DNA of 64,000 bases, from assembly GCF_021740465.1 (NCBI RefSeq), contig NZ_JAIOZR010000009.1:1-64000 (forward strand), given 5' to 3'. The stretch is from Chlorobium sp. (GTDB taxonomy: Bacteria; Bacteroidota; Chlorobiia; Chlorobiales; Chlorobiaceae). The notes beneath the pieces were generated by a model that ran no database searches, had not been told where the DNA came from, and worked only from the letters and a program-made list of their open reading frames with translations. Position numbers and translations under genes: made by a program. Below are positions 1 through 7,848 of the stretch, piece by piece (position 1 is the stretch's first letter; each line of letters begins with the position of its first letter).

Positions 1-101
1 GTTGACAAGTTCTCTCAAAAAAGTGCCTCCGAAGGGTCATCGGAGACTACAGGGCAGCAACAAGAAGCTGCATAACCAACCGGTGGGTTACCACCTTAAA
101 C

Positions 102-788
102 TTGACCTTTTTTTGTCTGCTCAATGGGGTCCACTTCACAAGAACACCATCACCTGAAGATCTGGAGAAAATCAGGAAACTCGAAGAACAGCTCTCCATA
201 GACCAGCTCCTCGAAGACCTTCCAGCCATCTTCGAGGAATCGGAAAAAGGATTCGAACGCATCAGCACCATTATCAGCAGCATGAGAAACTTCTCGTTCC
301 GTCATGCCATTGATCAGCGGGTACCATTCGACATCAACAAAGGTATACGCGACACACTCATCATAGCACGCAACGAATACCGTTACCATGCTGAAATCGA
401 AACCGATCTCCGAGAGCTGCCTCACGTACCCTGCAACCCCGAACAGATCAACCAGGTATTCCTGAACCTCATCATCAACAGCGCCCACGCCATAGCATCG
501 CAAAAACGAGCCGAAAAAGGAAAGATCACTATCTCGACGACATGCAGCGACAACATCGTCACCTGCACCATCGCCGACGATGGTCCCGGCATTCCGTCCG
601 AAACCAGGAGGCGAATCTTCGAACCATTCTTTACCACAAAAGAACCGGGAAAAGGCACCGGGCTTGGCCTGAGCATATCATACGACATCATAACCCACAA
701 GCACGGAGGAAAATTTTTCGTTTCCTGCCCTCCCTCCGGAGGTTCGGCATTTACCCTCACCCTGCCCCTGAATGCACGAAAAGCATAA
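102..788 (+). CDS. sensor histidine kinase, N-terminally truncated or frameshifted
   Basis: C-terminal half of a two-component sensor kinase that would autophosphorylate on His and pass phosphate to a receiver protein such as the one encoded next door. The HATPase domain is complete: N-box around EQINQVFLNLIINSAHA, G1 box DDGPGIP, then FEPFFTTK and GTGLGLS. The His-containing dimerisation box is missing from this frame, which is open only from base 6; the listed start is a TTG. A His-box-like HNQPVGY lies in another frame at 71-91, so one or more frameshifts (or poor sequence at a contig edge) probably separate it from the kinase core. Ends 8 bases before the PP2C response regulator. Kinase identity is certain; whether the gene is functional is doubtful. 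Confidence 0.75.
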   Translation: MTFFCLLNGVHFTRTPSPEDLEKIRKLEEQLSIDQLLEDLPAIFEESEKGFERISTIISSMRNFSFRHAIDQRVPFDINKGIRDTLIIARNEYRYHAEIETDLRELPHVPCNPEQINQVFLNLIINSAHAIASQKRAEKGKITISTTCSDNIVTCTIADDGPGIPSETRRRIFEPFFTTKEPGKGTGLGLSISYDIITHKHGGKFFVSCPPSGGSAFTLTLPLNARKA

Positions 789-796
789 ACTGAACA

Positions 797-2434
797 ATGA
801 AAAACCAAGAAGAACTGACCATACTCTTTGTTGACGACGAACCGGACATCCTCAGCTCCCTGAAACGGTTTCTCAAGAGGGAACCATACAGGAAACTCCT
901 TGCAGAAAACGGACCAGCAGCACTTGGCATAATGAATGAAACTCCTGTCGATATTATCGTATCCGATCTTCGCATGCCAGGTATGAGCGGACTCGAGCTC
1001 ATCAGCGAAATCAAGCGGAGGAACCCCGACACCATCCGCATGATGCTCAGCGGGTCACAGGACATCGAACAGATCATCGAAGCCATTAACACCGGTGAAG
1101 TCTTTCGCTTCATACCAAAACCCGTAGAACCTGGCTCGTTCAAAAACATAATCAACGACGCCATAGACTACTACAGGCTCAAAACAGAACGCGAAGAGCT
1201 TTTCAATGAACTATCGATAAAAAACGGTCAGCTTACCGAAGCCAACCAGACACTGCAAAAACTCGCTGCAAACCTTAAAAGGAGTGAAGAACAGTTCCGT
1301 TCAATGAACGACGCCGCACACGACGCAGTCTTCATGCTCGATGAAAATGGCATAATCATCTACCGCAACACCGCAGCAGAAAAAATGTTCAGATATCCCA
1401 GAACCACACACTCCCTCCAGCGCTTCAGCGAGCTCATCCCGGTTCATCCTGAGGAAATAGATCTGCATGCCCCATGCGGCACGCTTCAAGGCGACAATAA
1501 CCGGGTACTCGAAACCGAAGGTATCAGCAGAGACGGCGCGAAGCTACCCCTGGAAATTTCGAAAGGCTGCGTACACCTTGAAAACGGGCCGCACAGCGTC
1601 ATCATCGCACGCGATATCACCACCCGCATTGAAGAACAAAAAAGTCGTCAGCATTACGAAAACATGCAAAAAGAGCTGGAATCGGAAATCGAAAAAAAGC
1701 TGCTCCAAAGCAACGTGCCACACACGCTCCAAGGTGCTGAAATAAGTCGCCTGATGCAGCCGTCAGGCCATCTCGACGGAGACTTTACTGAATTCATTGT
1801 TTACAACCCCCATCATGCCGATCTCCTCATCGGAGACGTCATGGGGCACGGCATACAATCCGCGCTGGTCGCAGCAGGACTTAAATCGCTCTTCCTCAAA
1901 ACTCTCGCACAACGCCAATGCGACATCGAGGAATTTCCGTCACTGCAGCAGATCCTCACCCAGGTCCATCGGCGCTGCATCCATGAACTGATCGAACTCG
2001 GCACTTTCGCCACCATCCTCTGCATGCGCCTCGATCTCATGAAACAGCAATGCCGCATGATCGACTGCGGACACAATCCGCTCATCCATCTGCAATACCG
2101 CACCGGACAGAGCATCCTCCGCAAAGGCAGCAACCTTCCCATAGGCATGATGGAACAGGAAGAGTACAGCGAAGACACTTTCCCTGTCGAAAACGGTGAC
2201 CTCCTGGTTCTCTACTCAGACGGCATCACCGAAAGCCGTTCGCCCGAAGGAGAAATGTTCGGCATCGAACGACTCTCATCGATCATAGAAAAACACTCCG
2301 AGCTCCCTGTATGCAGAATCATAGACATAATCAGGCAGGAACTGACCGCCTTCTGCCTCTCTGAAAGCTTCGAAGACGACGTCACCTGCATCATCATCAG
2401 CATCCGGGAAAACCACTTGCAGAAAGCGCCATAA
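797..2434 (+). CDS. response regulator with PAS and PP2C (RsbU/SpoIIE-type) phosphatase domains
   Basis: 545 residues in three parts. The receiver (1-120) has acidic pocket D13/D14, phospho-acceptor D57 in IVSDLRMPGMSG and K108 in FIPKP. A helical linker leads to a PAS-like domain (about 165-285). The C-terminal PP2C/SpoIIE-type domain (about 320-540) has LLIGDVMGHG and LLVLYSDGITES, which carry the metal-binding aspartates. Such proteins dephosphorylate STAS anti-sigma-factor antagonists when their receiver is phosphorylated. Two STAS proteins and an RsbW-like kinase are encoded 3-5 kb downstream on the same strand, so they are the likely partners (inference). The adjacent histidine kinase is the likely phosphodonor. 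Confidence 0.9.
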   Translation: MKNQEELTILFVDDEPDILSSLKRFLKREPYRKLLAENGPAALGIMNETPVDIIVSDLRMPGMSGLELISEIKRRNPDTIRMMLSGSQDIEQIIEAINTGEVFRFIPKPVEPGSFKNIINDAIDYYRLKTEREELFNELSIKNGQLTEANQTLQKLAANLKRSEEQFRSMNDAAHDAVFMLDENGIIIYRNTAAEKMFRYPRTTHSLQRFSELIPVHPEEIDLHAPCGTLQGDNNRVLETEGISRDGAKLPLEISKGCVHLENGPHSVIIARDITTRIEEQKSRQHYENMQKELESEIEKKLLQSNVPHTLQGAEISRLMQPSGHLDGDFTEFIVYNPHHADLLIGDVMGHGIQSALVAAGLKSLFLKTLAQRQCDIEEFPSLQQILTQVHRRCIHELIELGTFATILCMRLDLMKQQCRMIDCGHNPLIHLQYRTGQSILRKGSNLPIGMMEQEEYSEDTFPVENGDLLVLYSDGITESRSPEGEMFGIERLSSIIEKHSELPVCRIIDIIRQELTAFCLSESFEDDVTCIIISIRENHLQKAP

Positions 2435-2460
2435 CCGTAAAAAACCACCCCCATACGAAA

Positions 2461-3753
2461 ATGCCCCTGACGATACTCATCATCGGAAACCAGACCGAGC
2501 CCATTCTGCCCGAACCTCTTGGCCAGGAAGAAAACCATCTCAGGGTGATCTATGCTCCCACACCCTTGGAAGCGGAACGGCGGATAAAACAAACTCCTCC
2601 ACACCTCGTGCTGGCCGTCTTCGACAGTGAAAGCACGGCTGCAGGCCTGTCAGTCAGACGCATGCTTGAAAACCACCCTTCAGCGAAAATCATGATCTTC
2701 CCCGCCTGGCAGGAACTGCTCCACTCATTCCAGGCATTCAGAACACTCACCGCAGCACAAATCAAAAACCTGCTGATCACCCCGCCACAACAAGCCGGCC
2801 CCCTGAAACCAGGGCCACCCATCGAACAATTCCATTACGATGGGCTTATCGGCAAAAGCAGGGAAATTCACAAGCTCAAAGAGATTATCCTTAAAATCGC
2901 CCCCACCATTACCACTGTCCTTTTGCAGGGAGAAAGCGGCACAGGCAAAGAGGTCATTGCCCGGGCCATCCACGCCCACAGCCTCCGAAACAGCAGCATA
3001 TTCATGCCGGTTGACTGCGCAGCAATCAACGAAAGCGTCATCGAAAGCGAACTCTTCGGGCACACCAAAGGCGCCTTCACCGGCGCCGACCGCAGCACCC
3101 TCGGGCTCATCCGCTCATCCGACGGAGGCACGCTCTTCCTCGACGAAATAGCGGAATTGCCCCTCACACTTCAGGCAAAACTCCTCAGGACCCTCCAGGA
3201 ACGCACCGTAAAACCGGTAGGCTCGCCTACCCTCTACCCTGTCGATATCAGAATCATAGCCGCCACAAACTGCAATCTCGCCGAGGCCGTAAAAAGAGGC
3301 GACTTCCGCCAGGATCTCTACTACAGACTCAATGCCGTTACCATGTATGCCCCACCTCTGCGTGAACGGCTCAGTGACATCCCCCAGCTCTGCAACCACT
3401 TCACCCGTAAATTCGCCGACGAAGGCTACCCCGAAAAAACGCTCTCAACATCGGCACTCAGTGCACTCTGTAAATATGACTGGCCAGGAAATATAAGGGA
3501 ACTCGAAAATATCATCAGGAGCGCCCTGACCTTTTCGATAGGCGCTACCATAGAGCCCGAGGACCTCTATATTGCTTTCCAGCCCGACTCAGATACCCAG
3601 GCCGCCGTACAACCATCAAGTATGGCATACCACGAAAAAGAAGCCATCTGCAAAGCCCTTAACCAGACAACCGGCAACCGCAGAGCCGCAGCAAACCTCC
3701 TCGGCATCAGCGAAGCAACCCTTTACCGGCGCATAAAACTCTACAGCATATAG
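2461..3753 (+). CDS. sigma-54-dependent transcriptional activator with degenerate receiver
   Basis: 430 residues. The AAA+ domain (about 124-345) has Walker A GESGTGKE, the sigma-54 contact loop GAFTGA, Walker B GGTLFLDEI and the arginine-finger region FRQDLYYRLN. A Fis-type helix-turn-helix ends the protein (NRRAAANLLGISEATLYRR). The N-terminal 110 residues have receiver-like spacing but lack the paired N-terminal acidic residues and a clear phospho-Asp with MP motif, so it is probably not controlled by ordinary phosphorylation (inference). It resembles the PrsR-type activators of exopolysaccharide loci. A TGGCAC-N5-TTGC promoter candidate begins 198 bases after its stop codon. Confidence 0.92.
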   Translation: MPLTILIIGNQTEPILPEPLGQEENHLRVIYAPTPLEAERRIKQTPPHLVLAVFDSESTAAGLSVRRMLENHPSAKIMIFPAWQELLHSFQAFRTLTAAQIKNLLITPPQQAGPLKPGPPIEQFHYDGLIGKSREIHKLKEIILKIAPTITTVLLQGESGTGKEVIARAIHAHSLRNSSIFMPVDCAAINESVIESELFGHTKGAFTGADRSTLGLIRSSDGGTLFLDEIAELPLTLQAKLLRTLQERTVKPVGSPTLYPVDIRIIAATNCNLAEAVKRGDFRQDLYYRLNAVTMYAPPLRERLSDIPQLCNHFTRKFADEGYPEKTLSTSALSALCKYDWPGNIRELENIIRSALTFSIGATIEPEDLYIAFQPDSDTQAAVQPSSMAYHEKEAICKALNQTTGNRRAAANLLGISEATLYRRIKLYSI

Positions 3754-3950
3754 CTCAACCGTAAGCTTGATCGCTTGTTGGCATGGTAACTGCTGTAAGT
3801 TTTTCACCCACGGCAAACATTTAGCCTTCTCTCTCGCTGAGAGACTGCCGAAAACGAATCTCGCAACATGACAGGCATCAACTTGCGTAATACAAAGTAC
3901 GGATCCGCTAAAGGCACACCCGAAAAGCTCCCGAAAAAACGACTCACTGC

Positions 3951-3965
3951 TGGCACTGTTCTTGC
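3951..3965 (+). promoter_or_regulatory. candidate sigma-54 promoter (-24/-12)
   Basis: TGGCAC at 3951-3956, five bases, then TTGC at 3962-3965. This gives the exact GG-N10-GC spacing of sigma-54 promoters and matches the consensus TGGCAC-N5-TTGC at every fixed base. It lies in the 239-base gap after the sigma-54 activator gene and 28 bases before the next ORF, which is where such a promoter would be expected. Confidence 0.65.
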
Positions 3966-3992
3966 GGTAAGAATATCAAAAAGAAACCCCCA

Positions 3993-4604
3993 ATGTTTCA
4001 TACGGCAGGCATAGCGCTCAAGCACTCTCTGGGCTCCGTTGGCATGACGAGAGCTGTCATCCTCGGCAGGAAAGAACAAGTCAGCGACATCTGCAGGTTG
4101 CTCGAAAACACCTACAGCCAGGTTACCCTTGCAGAGATGGCGCACGAACTCGAAAAAACAGGGCCTGGTAAGGAACCATTCGGGCTTGCTGTCATGACTG
4201 ACAGCTTTTCCGAACAACTGAGCATCGGGTTGCTCGACCGAGTCAGGCAAAAATTCTCCCCCGAAAACATGATCTGCCTCATACGGAATATTGAAGAGGA
4301 AAACGAAAAAAAACTCCGTTCGGCAGGACTCATCTTCCTCGGCAGCTACGGAACATTTTTCGCCCATGCCGACAACATCATCAACCACACCCTGATCAAC
4401 GGCGGCAAGAAGGCTATTAAACCGGTAATCGGGATCCCAAGAAATCCGAAAATAACCCTGAGAGAAGGAAAAAAAACAGACAGAAACAACAGGAAACGTC
4501 AGTTCTTCAACATCTACCCGGCAACATCCCTGCCCATAATGCGGGCAATCGGATTTGCGGCAACACTTGCCGCCACCCTTTTTCTCTACAACATTTTGAA
4601 ATGA
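3993..4604 (+). CDS. protein of unknown function with C-terminal membrane anchor
   Basis: 203 residues, family not recognised. The N-terminal part looks like a small alpha/beta domain (TRAVILG, then later hydrophobic strands such as GLAVMTD and MICLIR), loosely receiver-like or NTPase-like, but no catalytic motif is visible. A basic linker (about 165-177) precedes one hydrophobic segment at the extreme C-terminus (about 183-200), suggesting a tail-anchored cytoplasmic protein. An alternative start is the ATG at 4044, which begins directly with MTRAVILG. It is the first gene after the sigma-54 promoter candidate, followed 37 bases later by the sugar transferase, so a role in starting or controlling polysaccharide synthesis is plausible but unproven. 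Confidence 0.7.
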   Translation: MFHTAGIALKHSLGSVGMTRAVILGRKEQVSDICRLLENTYSQVTLAEMAHELEKTGPGKEPFGLAVMTDSFSEQLSIGLLDRVRQKFSPENMICLIRNIEEENEKKLRSAGLIFLGSYGTFFAHADNIINHTLINGGKKAIKPVIGIPRNPKITLREGKKTDRNNRKRQFFNIYPATSLPIMRAIGFAATLAATLFLYNILK

Positions 4605-4641
4605 ACGCGAAACAGAAGTAAGCAGCAACACCTGAACCGCC

Positions 4642-5361
4642 ATGGAACTCGACCCGACCGTACGCAAGGAACTCATCCGCCAGATCAGCGGCACAATCAA
4701 ACCATCCCTCCGCATCAGGAGCCGAATGAAGGTCACAGCCTGGGAAGCCACGGTGAATCTCTCCTATCTCATGAAACGGCTGCTCGACATCACCATCTCC
4801 ACAGCCGCCATCATCGCACTCTCACCGCTCTTCCTCCTCACGGCACTGGCAATCCGCATCGAAGACCCCGGCCCGGTATTTTATACCCAGATACGAGTCG
4901 GGCAAAACGGACGGCACTTCAGGTTCTACAAATTCCGCTCGATGATCATGAGCGCCGATAAAATCAAGGCACAACTTGCCGCACAGAACGAATCGAGGGC
5001 AGGTGTCATCTTCAAAATGAAAAATGACCCTCGTATAACGCGCACCGGCAGAATCATACGTAAATTCAGCATCGATGAACTGCCACAACTTATCAACGTA
5101 CTCAACGGAGACATGAGCCTCGTCGGGCCCAGACCTCCACTCCCCAGCGAAGTTTCGGAATACACCCTCGAACAGCGCAAACGGCTGCACGTCATCCCCG
5201 GAATCACCTGTCTCTGGCAGGTCAGCGGCAGAAGTGACATCCCTTTCACCGACCAGGTAAGGCTCGACCTCGAATACATAAAAAGTGCAGGTCTCCTGAA
5301 CGACATCCGCCTGCTCTTGAAAACCATCCCTGCGGTGCTCACCGGCAGAGGCGCCTACTAA
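4642..5361 (+). CDS. polyprenyl-phosphate phosphoglycosyl transferase (bacterial sugar transferase)
   Basis: 239 residues. Transfers a sugar-1-phosphate from a nucleotide sugar to undecaprenyl phosphate, the first membrane step of repeat-unit assembly. Short monotopic form: one hydrophobic segment (about 48-68), then the family blocks DPGPVFYTQIRVGQNG and FRFYKFRSM, the SIDELPQLINVL segment with the Asp-Glu pair, MSLVGPRPP and the C-terminal PGITCLWQVSGR. It lacks the large N-terminal membrane region of WbaP-like enzymes. It sits at the front of the polysaccharide locus, 15 bases before the first STAS gene. Confidence 0.92.
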   Translation: MELDPTVRKELIRQISGTIKPSLRIRSRMKVTAWEATVNLSYLMKRLLDITISTAAIIALSPLFLLTALAIRIEDPGPVFYTQIRVGQNGRHFRFYKFRSMIMSADKIKAQLAAQNESRAGVIFKMKNDPRITRTGRIIRKFSIDELPQLINVLNGDMSLVGPRPPLPSEVSEYTLEQRKRLHVIPGITCLWQVSGRSDIPFTDQVRLDLEYIKSAGLLNDIRLLLKTIPAVLTGRGAY

Positions 5362-5376
5362 AAAAGGAGAACAACC

Positions 5377-5742
5377 ATGGCATTCAGGCTCGACACACTA
5401 AACGGCATAACCGTCGGCATCGCCGAGCTCAACGGACGGCTCGTAGCGGAAAACAGCACCATCCTCCAGAAAACCTGTAGCGACTGGCAACAAAAGACCC
5501 CTTTTCTCGTCTTCGATTGCTCGAATCTCGACTTCATCGACAGCAGTGGCCTCGGCACCATCGTCGGCTGCTTGCGCAAAGCACTCGAAAAAAACGGAGA
5601 CATCAAGCTGGCTGGCCTCAACGCCAAAGTCGCCATGGTATTCGAACTCACGAAAGCAAAAAAGCTGTTTTCGATCTTTTCCAACGCCGGCGAAGCAGCC
5701 GCCTCGTTTGCAGCATCCCCTGTCTCCTCAAAGACACAATGA
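5377..5742 (+). CDS. STAS-domain anti-sigma factor antagonist
   Basis: 121 residues, essentially one STAS domain. The phosphorylatable-serine motif is present in LDFIDSSGLGTIVG, as in RsbV/SpoIIAA proteins. These switch partners: unphosphorylated they bind the anti-sigma kinase, phosphorylated they release it. A strong Shine-Dalgarno GGAG stands 8 bases before the ATG, better than for most genes here. Its TGA overlaps the ATG of the next gene (ATGA), so the two are translationally coupled. The likely kinase is encoded at 7425-7844 and the likely phosphatase at 797-2434 (inference from co-location). Confidence 0.9.
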   Translation: MAFRLDTLNGITVGIAELNGRLVAENSTILQKTCSDWQQKTPFLVFDCSNLDFIDSSGLGTIVGCLRKALEKNGDIKLAGLNAKVAMVFELTKAKKLFSIFSNAGEAAASFAASPVSSKTQ

Positions 5743-7079
5743 AAACACTGATAGCCATAAAGGAACAGTACCATACATGGGTACACGAAGCATTCCCGGC
5801 CATGCACCCGTTGCTCCTGCCGCTCTGCAACAAACCGTTCATCGAATACCTCATCGATTTCGCCATCCTTGCAGGAAGCCGTGAAGTCCGTCTGCTCAGC
5901 GACGGGCAACTCACTGAAGTAGAAGAGCACTGCGGTACCGGCAGCCGATGGGGCATTGAGCTCTCCTATGCGAACCTGCATCCCGCAGACGATCAGCAGC
6001 AACTGCTCGACAAAAACCGGAAATTCTGCGGCGGCGGCAGAACCATGATCCTCACAGGCTACAACTTTATCAGCTACAACAAGCAAAAAAGTTACCTCGA
6101 TCTTGCAACCATTGCAACCGACACCCCTATAGCCTCATGCCCCGGGGGAACCATCACCCTCAAAGGCCCACCCGAATCGGGCGCAAGTGAAAAATCCCCT
6201 CTCGCACCGTTTTCGATCACACCGCTCGACAGCGTGCAAAGCTATTTCCGTATCTCCATGGAAACCCTTCAAACCGGCTCCTCCCGGTACGTGCTCCCCG
6301 GTTATGGCAGTGAACCCGACTGCTCGATCGGCAAAAATGTGATCATCTCCAAAACCGCACAAATCCGCAAACCTGTCAGCATCGGCGACAACGTCCAGAT
6401 CCTCCCGAAAACGATCATAGGCCCTTCGGCCATCATTGGAAGCAATGTCGTCATCGACAACGGCTGCTCGGTTTCCGGCAGCATCATCATCGACAATACC
6501 TACATCGGCGAAAACCTTGAAATCGACATGCGCATCGCAGCAGGAAACACGCTCATCGACCCGACAAGCGGAGTTTCATTAACAATGGAAGACCCCCACC
6601 TGCTCGTCGGCATAAAAACCTGGGCGACAACCGCAATCCTGAAACGTAAAACTATCCATGCCCTCGCAGCGACAATACTGCTTGTCCTGCAGTTCATCCC
6701 CTTCATCCTGCTCTTTCCCCTGCTCAAACTGCAGGGAAAATGGAAAGATGACCCATACATGCAGGAAACCGGACTGGCAGGAGCCCTCGCTGTGGCAATC
6801 TCACTCGACCGGTTCCCACTCCTCCTGAAGGTCATTACCGGAAAGCTCGACATCATCGGCAGCTCGTCACGAAGCACATGCGCTGGAAAGCACTCTTATC
6901 CCGATTCCGGTCCACTGAGCAGACTTGCGGTATTCAGCTACGCCGAAGCCGAAGATTGGCCGGTCAACGGCAGCGACGCTGCTATCGTCGAACGCTTTCA
7001 TGCTGTGCACAGCACACCCATCAAGGACATCGGCATGACCATCAAGGCTCTCATCAACAGACTCACGAAAGGAAGGTAG
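5739..7079 (+). CDS. fusion of nucleotidyltransferase-like, left-handed beta-helix and degenerate sugar-transferase domains
   Basis: 446 residues from the ATG overlapping the preceding stop; a longer open frame starts upstream but runs inside the STAS gene. Residues 1-165 resemble NDP-sugar pyrophosphorylases (LLPLCNKPFIEYLIDFAILAG) but lack the GGxGTR nucleotide loop. Residues about 195-260 are hexapeptide repeats (SIGDNVQILPKTIIGPSAIIG) forming a left-handed beta-helix. A hydrophobic stretch (about 305-332) is followed by a segment (RFPLLLKVITGKLDIIG) that resembles the LPQLINVLNGDMSLVGPRP region of phosphoglycosyl transferases but has lost the DE pair and the PRP. The protein may be a non-catalytic scaffold or regulator of the nearby transferase; this is inference. 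Confidence 0.75.
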   Translation: MKTLIAIKEQYHTWVHEAFPAMHPLLLPLCNKPFIEYLIDFAILAGSREVRLLSDGQLTEVEEHCGTGSRWGIELSYANLHPADDQQQLLDKNRKFCGGGRTMILTGYNFISYNKQKSYLDLATIATDTPIASCPGGTITLKGPPESGASEKSPLAPFSITPLDSVQSYFRISMETLQTGSSRYVLPGYGSEPDCSIGKNVIISKTAQIRKPVSIGDNVQILPKTIIGPSAIIGSNVVIDNGCSVSGSIIIDNTYIGENLEIDMRIAAGNTLIDPTSGVSLTMEDPHLLVGIKTWATTAILKRKTIHALAATILLVLQFIPFILLFPLLKLQGKWKDDPYMQETGLAGALAVAISLDRFPLLLKVITGKLDIIGSSSRSTCAGKHSYPDSGPLSRLAVFSYAEAEDWPVNGSDAAIVERFHAVHSTPIKDIGMTIKALINRLTKGR

Positions 7080-7080
7080 C

Positions 7081-7425
7081 ATGACCATAACCGAAACATC
7101 AGACGGCAGCATTACAATCGTCGCGCTCTGTGGCACCATCGATTCATCAACAGCACCTGAATTACACAAAAGCCCGGCAATTGCCGACACCTTACGCTCC
7201 GTCGTTATTGACCTCGAAAAAGTTGACTTTCTCGACAGCAGCGGACTCGGCGCCCTGGTCGGCACCCTGCGACTTAAACAGGAAGCTAAGGCCGCCGTTC
7301 TGCTCTCCTGCATGAACCCTCGTGTCCGGAAAGTTTTCGATATCACAGGTACCGTAAAACTTTTCCACATCTTCGACGACACGTCCGCAGCAGTCGAATA
7401 CGCAGCAACACACAACGAAGGCTAA
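7081..7425 (+). CDS. STAS-domain anti-sigma factor antagonist (second copy)
   Basis: 114 residues, single STAS domain. The serine motif reads VDFLDSSGLGALVGTL. It starts one base after the preceding stop codon and its own TAA overlaps the ATG of the kinase gene (TAATG). That direct coupling suggests this copy is the main substrate of the RsbW-like kinase, while the copy at 5377 may have a different role. The two STAS proteins differ clearly outside the motif, so this is not a recent duplication. Confidence 0.9.
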   Translation: MTITETSDGSITIVALCGTIDSSTAPELHKSPAIADTLRSVVIDLEKVDFLDSSGLGALVGTLRLKQEAKAAVLLSCMNPRVRKVFDITGTVKLFHIFDDTSAAVEYAATHNEG

Positions 7426-7844
7426 TGAAAAGCGTCATCACCCTCGCCCTGCCCTGCGACATCCGCTTCACCCGGCTTGCCTCGCAAATGGCCGCCAATA
7501 CCGCAAGCCTGTTGGCCAGCACCTGCAATGCAGACACCGGAAACTGGGAATTCTCCCACGCCTTCGAACTCGCCATCAGCGAAGCCTTCTCCAACGCAGT
7601 TTTCTATTCGACAGAGAAAACCGCCTCCCAGAAAGTCACCATCACCTTCACTCTGGAACAACACAGGCTCATGGCCACCATACGCGACACCAATGAACCC
7701 TTCAGCATAGAAACACCCGAACCAAGCATAGAAAACTACCCCGAACGAGGGTACGGACTCATGCTCATTCGCACCGTCATGGACACGGTCAGCTACATCA
7801 GGGAAAACGGTGAAAACATCATTACCATGTCAAAACAGCTCTGA
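7425..7844 (+). CDS. RsbW-like anti-sigma factor / serine kinase (HATPase_c_2)
   Basis: 139 residues, a stand-alone GHKL ATPase domain. The N-box is ELAISEAFSNAV, followed by RDTNEPFS and the glycine motif RGYGLMLI. Such proteins phosphorylate a STAS partner on Ser/Thr and often hold a sigma factor inactive. No sigma-70-family sigma gene was seen in this window, so the target could be a distant sigma factor, the sigma-54 activator or a biosynthetic enzyme. It completes the kinase-STAS-phosphatase set of a partner-switching module. Confidence 0.88.
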   Translation: MKSVITLALPCDIRFTRLASQMAANTASLLASTCNADTGNWEFSHAFELAISEAFSNAVFYSTEKTASQKVTITFTLEQHRLMATIRDTNEPFSIETPEPSIENYPERGYGLMLIRTVMDTVSYIRENGENIITMSKQL

Positions 7845-7848
7845 GCCA

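Noticed and set aside
4549-4564. Possible third sigma-54 site before the sugar transferase gene
   Set aside because: The GG to GC spacing is off by one or more bases, and it lies inside the preceding coding sequence.
3804-4751. 315-codon - strand open frame covering the sigma-54 promoter region
   Set aside because: Overlaps two + strand genes, with no domain. The + strand frame has the better codon pattern and a promoter at the right place.
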